Positions 9,083 through 18,405 of a stretch of 64,000 nt of DNA are shown here, in pieces. The DNA comes from Acidobacteria bacterium 13_2_20CM_2_57_6 (lineage in GTDB: Bacteria > Acidobacteriota > Terriglobia > Acidiferrales > UBA7541). How positions within the stretch are numbered: position 1 is the stretch's first letter; the number at the start of each line of letters is the position of its first letter. Both the position numbers and the translations under genes were made by a program. The DNA lies in contig MNEA01000151.1 of NCBI GenBank assembly GCA_001917435.1, positions 1-64,000 on the forward strand, in the 5' to 3' direction. Below the pieces are notes generated by a model. That model searched no databases, was not told where the DNA came from, and saw only the letters and a program-made list of their open reading frames with translations.

Positions 9083-12000
9083 TCAGGGATTCATCGGGGC
9101 AAGGAACAGCGGCTTCAGTTTGACTTTCTCGAGCAAGGCATTAACACTTGCCAGATCTTCCTTTTGGAAAGCGGCCCAATGTGCCAGCGTCTCTTGCGCA
9201 GCCTCTTCCCACCTTGCGCTGGCCGTTGCGGCATCCGTCGTTGGACCCAGTTCGGAGCTGTCCACAATGACCAAGAGCCGAGTGAGCGCTCCCTCAACTT
9301 GAGGGAGAGTTTCGTGCTCCTTGTTTGGCAAAGCTTGCCCAAACAATCCAAAATCCGCATCGCTATCGGGCTCGACCGCTTCCTCAACCTTCTTCTCCAG
9401 CTCCTGCAAAGCCGTCAGAAGTTCACTGTTGCCGCTGGCATCCTTCTTGCGTGCGTCGATTTGCTTTCGTAAATCGCCGATCTGTTGCACCCCCATGGAA
9501 ACTTCGCCCAATCGCGCTGCAAGTTTCGACGCCAGGCCGAACTGCCTCGTCAGGGCGTCCTGTGGCGTTTTCACGCGCGGATCCAGCCTGATCGTCAGTG
9601 GTTGCGTACTGCTCTTGCCCTTCGTAGTAAGCTTCACGGTGTAGTTGCCGGGTGCCGCCAGTGGTCCAGCCGGGCCCCAGAACGATCTGCGCACGCCCTT
9701 CGGCATCGCATAGCGAAGGTCCCAGACGAATCGGTGCATGCCCGCCTCCGCCAGAAGAGGTTTCGGATCGCGCACCCACTCCATTTGAATTGGCACGTCG
9801 TTGGGATTTGTCTTGTGCAAGACGTCATCGCTCGCGAATCGCCGCACCAGGTTTCCTTCGGAGTCGAAGATTTCCAGCTGAATCGGCGCTGACGCTCTTT
9901 CCTTCAAGTAATAATCGAGCACCGCGCCTTCGGGCGGGTTGGCGGCCAAGAATTCATCCATGGGCACTGGCGTGCCTTGGTCCGATCCTGTCCGCATGCG
10001 AATCGCGGCTTCAGGCCTAAAGAGCCATGCATCGGCTGCAGCGACATGCGCGTCCATCTGCCGCAGCGGTGTCACATTGTCCAAAATCCAAAATGAACGG
10101 CCAAAGGTCGCAATCACCAAGTCGCTTTCGTGTACGACCAGGTCGCGCACCGACGTCACCGGCAGATTGAGCTGCAAGGACTCCCAATCGTCTCCGTCAT
10201 TCAACGAAACGTAGGCGCCCTTTTCCGTGCAAGCGTACAGCAAACCTTTCCGGGCAGGATCTTCCCGCACGCAATTCAAGAAGCTGCCTTCGGGAATCCC
10301 ATCCGAGATGCGTTGCCAGCTCTTTCCGAAATCGCGCGTGCGATAGAGATACGCCTGATAATCGTCAAGACGATGCCTGTCCACCGCGGCATACGCTGTC
10401 CCCGCATCCGAATGCGACGCTTCGATGTGCGTCACTTTGCTCCAGGGCGTCAATTCCGGCGGCGTAACGTTCTCCCAGGTTTTTCCTTCGTCTTGCGTCA
10501 GTTGGATTTGCCCGTCGTCCGTTCCTGCCCATATTTCTCCGGCTTGCACATACGATGGTCCAATTGTATAAATAACGCCGCGGCGTTTGCCCCTCGGCGT
10601 ATCCGCAGCCGTCGTGGCGTCCAGATTTGGCGGCACACCCGCATCTTCGCGCGTGAGGTCGGGACTGATCACCTGCCACGAGTTTCCTCCGTCCGCCGTC
10701 CGAAATAGAACTTGCGAGCCGAAGTACAGTACGTGCCGATCGATTGGCGAAAACACAAGCGGCAGCGTCCACGTGCGCCGGTACTTGCCCGGTTGCCCAA
10801 ACGTCGGCGGCATCTGCTGGACCTGTTCGTCGCTGAAATCCTGGCGCGCGACAAACCCGCCGAACACGACGCCGGGATTCAGCGGATCCGGCGCGATGTA
10901 GCCACTTTCATCGCCGGCGTCGATCGGGCGCCAATCGTGAAAATTCAAGGAGCGATACCTGCTGCGGCTGGGCGTGGCTATCGCATTGCTATCCTGTTGG
11001 GCGCCATATACCCAGTACGGAAACTGGTTGTCCGTCACCACATGGTAGAACTGCCCTGTTGGCTGGTTGAACCAGGAACTCCATGTTTCTCCGCCGTTGC
11101 GCGTCACGATCGCGCCTTGATCGCAGCTGAGAATCATCCGGCGCGGCTCGTCCGGATCGATCCAAAGTTCGTGGTAGTCATCGCCTCCAGGAGCGCCCTT
11201 GAATGCCGCGAACGTTTTCCCTCCGTCATGCGATTGGTAAGCCGTAGTGTTCGGAACATACACTGTGTCGGGGTCTTTGGGATCCACGCTGGCTTCCCCG
11301 AAATACCAACCGCGTTGCCAGATTCGCCGATCGTGCGAAACACGTAGCCAGCTCTGTCCAGAATTATCCGAACGAAACAGCCCGCCTTCCTTCGCGTCCA
11401 CGATCAAATAAATCCGCCGCGGATTGCTTGGTGCGAACGCTATGCCAATTCGTCCAAGCCCTTCCGTTGGCAATCCTTGCCCGCTCACGCGTTCCCAATG
11501 ATCGCCTCCATCAATCGACCGATAAAGCCCGCTTCCCGGTCCGTTCGAGGGAGGGTAGACGCTCCATGGCGGCCTTCGCGTTTGCCAGAGCGATGCGTAA
11601 ATCGTTTTTGGATTTCCTGGTTCGAACGCTACATCAATCGCGCCGGTGTTTTCGTCATGAAACAGAATCTTTTGCCAGCTCTTTCCGCCATCCCTTGACC
11701 GAAATACGCCGCGCTCCTGGTTCGGCCCGTAAGCATGCCCCAGGGCGGCGACGAAAACCTTGTTTGCGTCCCGCGGGTCCACGAGAATCCGCCCAATCTG
11801 CCGCGAATCCTCCAGTCCAATGTGCGCCCACGTTTTGCCGCCATCCGCCGACTTGTACATCCCATTTCCGTACGAAATGGACGACCGCATGTCGGCTTCG
11901 CCCGACCCGACATAAATCACCTTCGAATCTGACGGCGCTACTGCAATCGCCCCAATCGATGCAATGGACTGCGAATCGAAGACGGGCTTCCACGTTCGCC

Positions 12001-12247
12001 CCGCGTCATTCGTTTTCCAAACGCCTCCGCCCACGCTTCCGAAATAGAAAATTTCCGGTTGCCCACGCACGCCCGTCACTGCCAGCACGCGCCCTCCGCG
12101 CGATGGCCCGATCAGTCGCCACCGCAGCTCCTGAAATAATTTTGGATCGTATTGCTTAGGCGCGTCACGTCCGGCCAACAGCCGAACCGAACCAGCGAGC
12201 GCGAATAGGGCAACTAGCAATGCAAAAGCGAAGCGGCGCAGTTTCAC
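9083..12247 (-). CDS. Exported BNR/VPS10-type beta-propeller protein (copy 1)
   Basis: 1054 aa with a Sec signal (LRRFAFALLVALFALAGSVRLLAG). Asp-box/BNR repeats recur through the first 700 residues (KTNDAGRTW, KSADGGKTW, RSRDGGKSW, RSIDGGDHW, RSDNSGQSW, RTADGGNSW, RTRDFGKSW), as in sortilin/VPS10 ten-bladed propellers. Database names of glycosyl hydrolase type for this family rest only on the propeller; I see no proven catalytic residues. A beta-sandwich-like region and a helical C-terminus of about 150 residues follow. GTG start at 12247 with AGGAGA 8 bases upstream. Three paralogues lie at 31310, 35450 and 42648; shared strings include GAPGGDDYH and WFNQPTGQFYHVVTDN. Confidence 0.85.
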   Translation of the reverse strand: MKLRRFAFALLVALFALAGSVRLLAGRDAPKQYDPKLFQELRWRLIGPSRGGRVLAVTGVRGQPEIFYFGSVGGGVWKTNDAGRTWKPVFDSQSIASIGAIAVAPSDSKVIYVGSGEADMRSSISYGNGMYKSADGGKTWAHIGLEDSRQIGRILVDPRDANKVFVAALGHAYGPNQERGVFRSRDGGKSWQKILFHDENTGAIDVAFEPGNPKTIYASLWQTRRPPWSVYPPSNGPGSGLYRSIDGGDHWERVSGQGLPTEGLGRIGIAFAPSNPRRIYLIVDAKEGGLFRSDNSGQSWLRVSHDRRIWQRGWYFGEASVDPKDPDTVYVPNTTAYQSHDGGKTFAAFKGAPGGDDYHELWIDPDEPRRMILSCDQGAIVTRNGGETWSSWFNQPTGQFYHVVTDNQFPYWVYGAQQDSNAIATPSRSRYRSLNFHDWRPIDAGDESGYIAPDPLNPGVVFGGFVARQDFSDEQVQQMPPTFGQPGKYRRTWTLPLVFSPIDRHVLYFGSQVLFRTADGGNSWQVISPDLTREDAGVPPNLDATTAADTPRGKRRGVIYTIGPSYVQAGEIWAGTDDGQIQLTQDEGKTWENVTPPELTPWSKVTHIEASHSDAGTAYAAVDRHRLDDYQAYLYRTRDFGKSWQRISDGIPEGSFLNCVREDPARKGLLYACTEKGAYVSLNDGDDWESLQLNLPVTSVRDLVVHESDLVIATFGRSFWILDNVTPLRQMDAHVAAADAWLFRPEAAIRMRTGSDQGTPVPMDEFLAANPPEGAVLDYYLKERASAPIQLEIFDSEGNLVRRFASDDVLHKTNPNDVPIQMEWVRDPKPLLAEAGMHRFVWDLRYAMPKGVRRSFWGPAGPLAAPGNYTVKLTTKGKSSTQPLTIRLDPRVKTPQDALTRQFGLASKLAARLGEVSMGVQQIGDLRKQIDARKKDASGNSELLTALQELEKKVEEAVEPDSDADFGLFGQALPNKEHETLPQVEGALTRLLVIVDSSELGPTTDAATASARWEEAAQETLAHWAAFQKEDLASVNALLEKVKLKPLFLAPMNP

Positions 12248-12306
12248 GTCAGCAGTCTCCTGGCAAAAGGAAGCTTTCCCAAAGATTGCTGAGTATATCC
12301 TAGGCG

Positions 12307-12346
12307 CCTGACAAAACCGCCCGGCTCTTTCGAACCGGGCGTCAGG
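12307..12346 (-). terminator. Hairpin terminator downstream of APC permease
   Basis: Inner stem CGCCCGG/CCGGGCG at 12318-12341 with a 10-base loop, enclosed by a second pairing CCTGAC/GTCAGG at 12307-12346. Read on the minus strand the inner stem is followed by GTTTTG. It lies between the permease gene end and the promoter region of the BNR gene. Confidence 0.65.
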
Positions 12347-12369
12347 GAATAGTTCAGATGAAGAATCTC

Positions 12370-13794
12370 CTAGGCTGTTTCCAACTCCTCGACGCTTTTC
12401 ACCAACACCGGTTTCGACCTGCGAATCTTCAATTTGCCGGTGACAAAATACATCAAAACCCCGGCCACGATAATGAGCATTCCGAACAAGAGGCCGTTCA
12501 TGCCCAGCACGGTCTCATGGTTACTCTCCACCATTGCCAGGCTCAACAGCGCCAGCGGAAACACGCCGGCGAGAACCGCACCGAACATCCCGCCCGGGAC
12601 GCGGAATCTGCGCTTCAATTCCGGCTCGCGAATGCGCAGCGCCACCAGCGTCACGAATTCCAGCATAAGGCTGATCCCGTACAACACAATGTCCAGCGTC
12701 ACGAGCCGCTTGAATCCCAGCCCCAGGCACAGCGCCCAGCAGGCCGCGCAAAAAAGAATAGCCACCCACGGCGATTGAGTCCGCACGCTCACCTTGTCAA
12801 AAAATCTTGGCAGCATCTCGTCATGCGCCATCGCCAGCGGCAGCCGCGAATAGCTCATCACCAGCGCATTGAACATCCCGAACGCGCTCATCATCCCGCC
12901 AAGGATGACCAGGAATCTTAGCCATGCGAATCCCAGGAACTTCCCGCCAATCGCTCCCGCCACCGCAGCCCACGAGCCGTCGCCTCCGAACATCGAAGAC
13001 GGAACGCCCGTCAAATACACCCCTGCAAAGGGCAGCACGTAGGACAGCGCCACCAGGATCACCGCCGCAATCATGGCCTTCGGATACGTCCTTTGTGGCC
13101 GCTCGACTTCTCCTGCAATCGTCGACGCGTTATCCCAGCCCATGTAATTCCACATCGCCACTAGCACGCCGCCGAGCAAGCTCAACCCGCTAGCCGCCGG
13201 CACGCCATGGGCATCTGCCAGTGCGCCCACTTTCAGCGGCGACAGCACTACAATCAGCGCGAACGGCGCCGACAGCAGGAAGAAAAGCCACAGGGAAGTG
13301 ATTCCCACCACGCGAATTCCCGCAAGATTCAGAACCGCGCAAGTAGCCACTACAAAGAGCCCGGCGTAGATTCCGTGATTCCCAAGTCCAAACCATGGCG
13401 ACATCTGCTTCAAATAAAAAACAAACAGCGTTGGGTAAATCGCCATGTCAAAAATGCTAGCGGCCAGCGAAAGCCACGCTTCCTGAAAGCCCCAGAAGTT
13501 CCCCAAACCGCGCCGCACCCACGCGTAGTACCCTCCCTCTTGCGGCAGCGCGCTTGACAGCTCCCCGATCATGAACGCCGTCGGCAGGCACCACAGCACC
13601 GGCAGAAACAACAGGATCAAGATCCCGCCGCCGTACCCCGCGCCGTGAATAATTTCTTCCGTGCCGTAGGTGCCGCCGGACACCATGAAAAAAGTGGCGG
13701 CCACGAGCGGCCAGAGCGTGAGCTTAGCGATTCTTTTTCTTGCAATTGGAATTGCCTGGGGAGGTAGCCGAGCGGGAAGCTTTAAAGAACTCAA
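12370..13794 (-). CDS. APC-superfamily amino acid permease
   Basis: 474 aa polytopic membrane protein with about 12 hydrophobic segments. It starts KLTLWPLVAATFFMVSGGTYGTEEIIHGAG, matching the first helix of APC transporters with its unwound substrate-binding Gly motif, and includes ALPQEGGYYAWVRRGLGNFWGF and AMWNYMGWDNASTIAGEVERPQRTYPKAM. It should import or exchange amino acids across the inner membrane; specificity is not readable. Start is a TTG at 13794, preceded by GGAGGACGAG; no upstream ATG exists and the only nearby ATG falls inside the first helix. Divergent from the M28 peptidase, with 300 bases between. Confidence 0.88.
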   Translation of the reverse strand: MSSLKLPARLPPQAIPIARKRIAKLTLWPLVAATFFMVSGGTYGTEEIIHGAGYGGGILILLFLPVLWCLPTAFMIGELSSALPQEGGYYAWVRRGLGNFWGFQEAWLSLAASIFDMAIYPTLFVFYLKQMSPWFGLGNHGIYAGLFVVATCAVLNLAGIRVVGITSLWLFFLLSAPFALIVVLSPLKVGALADAHGVPAASGLSLLGGVLVAMWNYMGWDNASTIAGEVERPQRTYPKAMIAAVILVALSYVLPFAGVYLTGVPSSMFGGDGSWAAVAGAIGGKFLGFAWLRFLVILGGMMSAFGMFNALVMSYSRLPLAMAHDEMLPRFFDKVSVRTQSPWVAILFCAACWALCLGLGFKRLVTLDIVLYGISLMLEFVTLVALRIREPELKRRFRVPGGMFGAVLAGVFPLALLSLAMVESNHETVLGMNGLLFGMLIIVAGVLMYFVTGKLKIRRSKPVLVKSVEELETA

Positions 13795-14094
13795 TTTTTA
13801 CTCTCGTCCTCCTATGGGAAACTCGCTCCTGCTGCTGCGATAAAGCGAGTTCGCATTCGCAGCATACAAGAGTTGCCCTTGCATGCAAGGAAAAAATGCG
13901 CCTCAGCAAAAATATTTTTTGTCTCTCCAGCCGTAACTTCTTACTACTGTAGCGCAGGGTTTGCGCTGCTCTGTCGTGTTTAACGTCATCGCAAATGAAA
14001 CCGAATGGCGGTCAACGGCGTCACATGCAAAGCGGCTGCTTCCCCAGGGTGATTTCCTGACAAACGAGAATGAAAATACAGCGACCGGAGGACG
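13795..14094. other. Intergenic region between divergent APC permease and M28 peptidase genes
   Basis: 300 bases, more AT-rich than the neighbours (runs such as AAAAATATTTTTTG near 13910). It must hold the divergent promoters. I found no convincing coding frame or RNA gene. Confidence 0.5.
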
Positions 14095-15660
14095 ATGGTG
14101 CGAAAGTATGCGAGTGCGTTAGCGGTATTCGTAGTCTCCTTGATGGTTTTGCCTTTGGCGGCGCAAGCTCCCGGCCAGTCAGAGTTGTCTGCCATCCATC
14201 AAATCAAGGACGAAGGCTTCAACGATTCCAAAGTAATGGAAATCATGAGCTACCTGACCGACGTTTACGGCCCGCGTCTTACGAATTCTCCGGACATCAA
14301 GGAAGCCGCCAATTGGACTACCGGCAAGATGAAAGAGTGGCAGCTTGCCAACGTCCATCTCGAGCCTTGGGGACCGTTCGGCCGCGGTTGGTCCAACGAA
14401 CGCTTTTCCGCCCAGGTGATATCCCCGCGCCCGTTTCCGCTGATTGCCTATCCGAAGGCCTGGACACCGGGGACGAATGGTCCGGTAACCGCAGCTGCCG
14501 TCCTCGCGCCAATCCTGAAAGAGGAAGACATCGCCAAGTACCGAGGCCAGCTGAAAGGAAAGTTTGTCCTGACCGCTGCCTTCCCCGAAAATCCCGAGCG
14601 CTTCGAGCCGCAAGCGCACCGCTACACGGACAGCGAGTTGGCGGAGCTTGCCACCCAGCCGGTGCCCGTGGCGAACGCCGAAGACCGTGCCGCGCAATTC
14701 CGCGCCCAACGCGAATTAAGTCTCAAGATACAGAAGTTTCTCGTTGACGAAGGCGTCGCCGCCTGGATCGAGCCTTCCCGCAGCGACGACGGAACCGTGT
14801 TCGTCCAGCAGGGGGGCGGCCGCGATAAGGAGAAAGACCCGCCGGCGCCTCCGCGCGTCGCTGTTGCCAGCGAAAACTACGGCCGCATTTATCGCATGCT
14901 CGATAAGAAAGTGCCTGTCACCTTGCAGCTCGATATCGAAAACAAGTTCTACGACGACGATCTCAATTCCTTCAACATCATCGGCGAAATCACTGGCACG
15001 GACAAAGCCAAAGCCGACGAAGTCGTCATGCTCGGAGCGCACTTTGATTCCTGGCACGGCGGCACCGGTGCCACGGACAACGGCGCAGGCTCTGCCGTGA
15101 TGCTCGAAGCCATCCGCATTCTCAAGACCACCGGTCTTAAGATGCGTCGCACGGTTCGCATCGGCCTGTGGACCGGAGAGGAGCAGGGTTTGCTCGGTTC
15201 CCGTGCCTACGTCAAGCAGCACTTCGCCGATCCCGAAGTGATGAAGCCCTCTCCCGAACACGCCAAACTCGACGGCTACTACAACGTGGACAACGGCACG
15301 GGCAAGATTCGCGGCGTTTATCTCCAGGGAAACGAAATGGTGGCCCCCATCTTCTCTGCATGGATGGAACCGTTCCACGATCTCGGCATGAACACGCTCA
15401 CCATCCGCAACACTGGCGGCACCGACCACCTGGCCTTCAACGCCGTCGGCCTCCCCGGCTTTCAATTCATCCAGGACCCTCTGGACTACGACTCGCGCAC
15501 CCACCATTCCAACATGGACGTCTACGAGCGCATCCAGGAGCCGGACATGAAGCAAATGGCCGTGATCGTCGCTTCCTTCGTCTACCTGACCGCCAATCGC
15601 GACGAAATGATTCCGCGCAAGCCCCTGCCCAAGCCGCAGCCTGCGCGCCCTCAACCCTGA
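14095..15660 (+). CDS. Exported M28-family zinc aminopeptidase/carboxypeptidase Q-like
   Basis: 521 aa. Signal peptide MVRKYASALAVFVVSLMVLPLAAQA. Between about 120 and 290 lies an insert like the protease-associated domain. The catalytic core has VMLGAHFDSWHGGTGATDNGAGSAVMLEA (Zn His and bridging Asp), GLWTGEEQGLLGSRAYV (catalytic Glu pair), YYNVDNGTG and GGTDHLAFN (last Zn His). It would release amino acids from peptides in the periplasm or outside. Start ATG 14095 is preceded by GGAGG. A terminator hairpin follows. Lies next to an amino acid permease on the opposite strand, fitting peptide use. Confidence 0.9.
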   Translation: MVRKYASALAVFVVSLMVLPLAAQAPGQSELSAIHQIKDEGFNDSKVMEIMSYLTDVYGPRLTNSPDIKEAANWTTGKMKEWQLANVHLEPWGPFGRGWSNERFSAQVISPRPFPLIAYPKAWTPGTNGPVTAAAVLAPILKEEDIAKYRGQLKGKFVLTAAFPENPERFEPQAHRYTDSELAELATQPVPVANAEDRAAQFRAQRELSLKIQKFLVDEGVAAWIEPSRSDDGTVFVQQGGGRDKEKDPPAPPRVAVASENYGRIYRMLDKKVPVTLQLDIENKFYDDDLNSFNIIGEITGTDKAKADEVVMLGAHFDSWHGGTGATDNGAGSAVMLEAIRILKTTGLKMRRTVRIGLWTGEEQGLLGSRAYVKQHFADPEVMKPSPEHAKLDGYYNVDNGTGKIRGVYLQGNEMVAPIFSAWMEPFHDLGMNTLTIRNTGGTDHLAFNAVGLPGFQFIQDPLDYDSRTHHSNMDVYERIQEPDMKQMAVIVASFVYLTANRDEMIPRKPLPKPQPARPQP

Positions 15661-15673
15661 TAGACCGGTGTAG

Positions 15674-15699
15674 GGGCGGGTTTCAGCCCGCCCTTTTTT
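15674..15699 (+). terminator. Terminator hairpin / dispersed GC palindrome
   Basis: Perfect stem GGGCGGG/CCCGCCC with loop TTTCAG followed by six T. It ends the M28 gene transcript. Its core resembles other dispersed palindromes in this window that carry a TTCAG-type loop. Confidence 0.8.
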
Positions 15700-15759
15700 C
15701 CTAACGCCGCAACGTGACATTCTTGCTCCCCTGTCGTCTTATACTCCCAGGGGGTTGAG

Positions 15760-18168
15760 ATGGCCTCATTCTGGCAAAGCCTTCGCCACGCCTTTCGGCT
15801 TCTTCGCCTCAGTCCCGGTTTCACCATCATCTCCGTCCTCACCCTCGCGCTCGGCATTGGCGCCAACACCGCCATCTTCCAGCTTATCGACTCCGTTCGC
15901 CTCCGCGCCATTCCGGTCAAGAATCCCCAGCAGCTGGGGACGATCCGCATTGCCGACCGTCATTGGGGTTCCGGACAGTTTTCGAGCCAGTATTCCCAGC
16001 TCACCTTTCCCATGTGGGAGCAGATCCGCAAGCGCCAGGAGGGATTCGCCGAAATTGCCGTGTGGTCCGACCAGCGATTCAACTTGGCCACCGGCGGGGA
16101 AGTCCGCAAAGCAAAAGGCATCCGCGTTAGCGGCGATTTCTTTCACGTCCTTGGCGTCGAGCCGATCCTAGGGAGGCTGCTTGGTCCCGAGGATGACCAG
16201 CCCGGTTGCGGCGTGGCGGGAGCAAACATCAGCTACTCGTTCTGGCAGCGGAATTTTGCCGGTGATCCTTCCGTGGTTGGCAAGCGTTTGACGCTCGATG
16301 GCAATTCGTTCGAAGTTCTCGGTGTCACCCCTCCAGGATTCAATGGCATCTCCGTGGGCGATACCTTTGACGTGGCCGCGCCCATTTGCGTCGAACCCAT
16401 ACTTAGCCCGCGCAACAATCGGCTAACGCTTCGCCATGCCTGGTGGCTTGCCTCCATCGGCCGCTTGAAACCAGGGTGGACGATTGCACGCACCAACGCG
16501 CAGATGAATGCTGTGACGCCCGCGATTTTGCAAGAGACGATTCCGCCCGTGTACGATGCCGCCGGAGTAAAGAAGTATCTCGAATACAAACTTGGAGCGT
16601 TTTCCGCCAGCACGGGATTTTCCGAGTTGCGCCAGGATTCGGAGACGTCCCTGTGGTTGCTTCTCGGAATTTCCGGACTCGTCTTGCTCATCGCGTGCGC
16701 GAATCTGGCGAACTTGATGCTGGCCCGCGCCGGTGCACGGGAACGCCAGATCACCATCCGGCGAGCGCTCGGAGCCTCGCGTTGGCGAATGATTCGCGAT
16801 CTGCTTTCCGAGAGCCTTCTGCTCGCAGTGGCCGGTACGATCTGTGGATTGTTTCTGGCCTTCGCCATTAGCCGCCTGCTTGTGGCCTTCATCAGCACGC
16901 CGCAGAGTCAAATCTTCCTGGATCTCGGGATGGACTGGCGCCTGCTGGCTTTCACGACTGCGCTCGCCGTGCTGACAACGGTCTCCTTCGGGCTGGCACC
17001 GGCCGTGCGCGCCACGCGGGCGGAGCCCGCCACCTTGTTGCAATCCGGAAGCCGGGGAATGTCCGGAGGCCGGGAGCGCTTTAGCAACTTGACGACACTG
17101 AATGTCGGGTTCCTGCAGAGCGGAATCTTAGTCACTGACGTTGATTTCAAGCGTTTGCAGATCCCCGAAGAGCGCTTTACAGAATACAAACGCGACATCC
17201 TGAAGCATGTGCAGGCCATGCCCGGCGTGAAATCCGCCGCCAGCGCCATGCTCGTGCCCTTTGGCGGCAGCACCTGGAATGATAACGTCCTTCTCGAAGG
17301 TTCCGACCAAGACGCAGGTGTCGTGTGGCTCAACTATCTAGGCGCTGGCTATTTTCAGACCATCGGAACTCCTCTTCTCGCTGGACGCGACTTCGATGAC
17401 CGCGACACCGCCACTTCCGTCAAGGTGGCCATCGTCAATCAGGCGTTTGTGCGCAAAATTCTGAAAGGCGTCGATCCCCTTGGGAAGAGGTTTCGCATAC
17501 ACGAACCGCCAGGAAAGCCGCGGCCTCTCTATGAGATTGTGGGAGTAACGGGTGATAACAAGTTCCAAGACATGCACGAGGAATTTTTGCCGTTCATGTA
17601 TTTCCCCGGCACGCAGCAGGAAAAGCCCGGCCCGGACGATCAAATCCTCATTCGCTCGTCGCTGCCCCTGACCAGTCTCATGGCCTCTCTGAGAGAAACC
17701 ATTGCCGGCGTGAATCCCGGCATCGACCTGGAATTTAGGGTCTTGAAGACGCGAATCCACGACTCGCTGCTGCAGGACGAGCTGATGGCCACGCTTTCCG
17801 GTTTTTTCGGTTTCCTTGCGGCGCTTCTCGCGGCCATTGGACTCTACGGCGTTATTTCCTACATGGTGGTACAGCGCACCAGGGAAATTGGAATCCGCAT
17901 GGCCATCGGTGCGAAGCGTGCCGACGTCGTGAGAATGATTCTTGGCGAAGCGGGGGTCCTCACCGTCGCCGGCCTGGTGATTGGCATCGGCCTCGCCCTT
18001 GGCGCAGCTCAAGCTGCCAAATCCTTGCTTTACGGTCTGAAGCCCCGCGATCCCTTGACGCTTGTAATGGCTGTTATCCTGTTGAGCGCGGTAGCATCGC
18101 TGGCAAGTTTTTTGCCTGCCCATCGCGCCTCAAAACTCGATCCTTTGACCGCCCTGCGTTATGAATAA
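15760..18168 (+). CDS. ADOP/MacB-like permease with a missing middle membrane segment
   Basis: 802 aa, complete N- and C-termini (MASFWQSLRHAFRLLRLSPGF to LDPLTALRYE). It has the N-terminal membrane segment, MacB domain, first FtsX block (LLLGISGLVLLIACANLANLMLAR, ERQITIRRALGASRWRM) and a C-terminal FtsX block (TREIGIRMAIGAKRADV). After residue about 435 the sequence jumps from SGGRERF to SNLTTLNVGF. Family members, including the copy at 1-2422, carry about 30 more residues there forming a membrane helix (VVVLEVGLSLMLLVAAGLLMRSF in that copy). The frame is preserved, so this is either an in-frame deletion or an assembly collapse. Loss of one helix would invert the topology of the second extracytoplasmic domain. 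Confidence 0.88.
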   Translation: MASFWQSLRHAFRLLRLSPGFTIISVLTLALGIGANTAIFQLIDSVRLRAIPVKNPQQLGTIRIADRHWGSGQFSSQYSQLTFPMWEQIRKRQEGFAEIAVWSDQRFNLATGGEVRKAKGIRVSGDFFHVLGVEPILGRLLGPEDDQPGCGVAGANISYSFWQRNFAGDPSVVGKRLTLDGNSFEVLGVTPPGFNGISVGDTFDVAAPICVEPILSPRNNRLTLRHAWWLASIGRLKPGWTIARTNAQMNAVTPAILQETIPPVYDAAGVKKYLEYKLGAFSASTGFSELRQDSETSLWLLLGISGLVLLIACANLANLMLARAGARERQITIRRALGASRWRMIRDLLSESLLLAVAGTICGLFLAFAISRLLVAFISTPQSQIFLDLGMDWRLLAFTTALAVLTTVSFGLAPAVRATRAEPATLLQSGSRGMSGGRERFSNLTTLNVGFLQSGILVTDVDFKRLQIPEERFTEYKRDILKHVQAMPGVKSAASAMLVPFGGSTWNDNVLLEGSDQDAGVVWLNYLGAGYFQTIGTPLLAGRDFDDRDTATSVKVAIVNQAFVRKILKGVDPLGKRFRIHEPPGKPRPLYEIVGVTGDNKFQDMHEEFLPFMYFPGTQQEKPGPDDQILIRSSLPLTSLMASLRETIAGVNPGIDLEFRVLKTRIHDSLLQDELMATLSGFFGFLAALLAAIGLYGVISYMVVQRTREIGIRMAIGAKRADVVRMILGEAGVLTVAGLVIGIGLALGAAQAAKSLLYGLKPRDPLTLVMAVILLSAVASLASFLPAHRASKLDPLTALRYE

Positions 18169-18343
18169 ATCATGGTTCTACGAACCACAAGCGAACCATG
18201 AAAATGTGTTCGAGAAGGAAGTGAAGAGGTATCTTGAGCATCGCCAAGTGGATGAAGGCCGAACTATTCTGGCGCCATTCGAGCCCGAGTATGAATATGA
18301 CCTGGACGTCGATGGGCACAACGAACTGTTGCCTCTGCCGTGA
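18161..18343 (+). other. Doubtful 60-codon ORF between ADOP permease and IS110 transposase
   Basis: The ATG overlaps the permease stop (ATGAATAA), which is a coupling-like arrangement, and the product (MNKSWFYEPQANHENVF...) is acidic. I do not recognise it, it has no clear ribosome site, and its end forms a hairpin arm (CTCTGCC/GGCAGAG). It may be just the leader region of the insertion sequence. Confidence 0.2.
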
Positions 18344-18405
18344 GGCAGAGAGCACGCTAAGGAATTTCGCTAATTTGCTGACGTCCTCCGCTAGGCGGAA
18401 GGAGG
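18333..18405 (+). promoter_or_regulatory. Two hairpins in the transposase leader, one pairing with the ribosome site
   Basis: Hairpin one is CTCTGCC/GGCAGAG with loop GTGA (18333-18350). Hairpin two is TCCTCCGC-TAG-GCGGA-A-GGA (18384-18403) and pairs part of the Shine-Dalgarno sequence GGAAGGAGG (18397-18405) that serves the transposase ATG at 18412. Structured noncoding ends are characteristic of IS110 elements, whose bridge RNA comes from such a region. Whether this is a bridge RNA or simple translational control cannot be decided here. Confidence 0.4.

Noticed and set aside
9083-12247. Sialidase/glycosidase assignment for the propeller proteins
   Set aside because: Asp-box repeats alone are structural; I could not identify the catalytic Arg triad, Tyr or Glu of sialidases.
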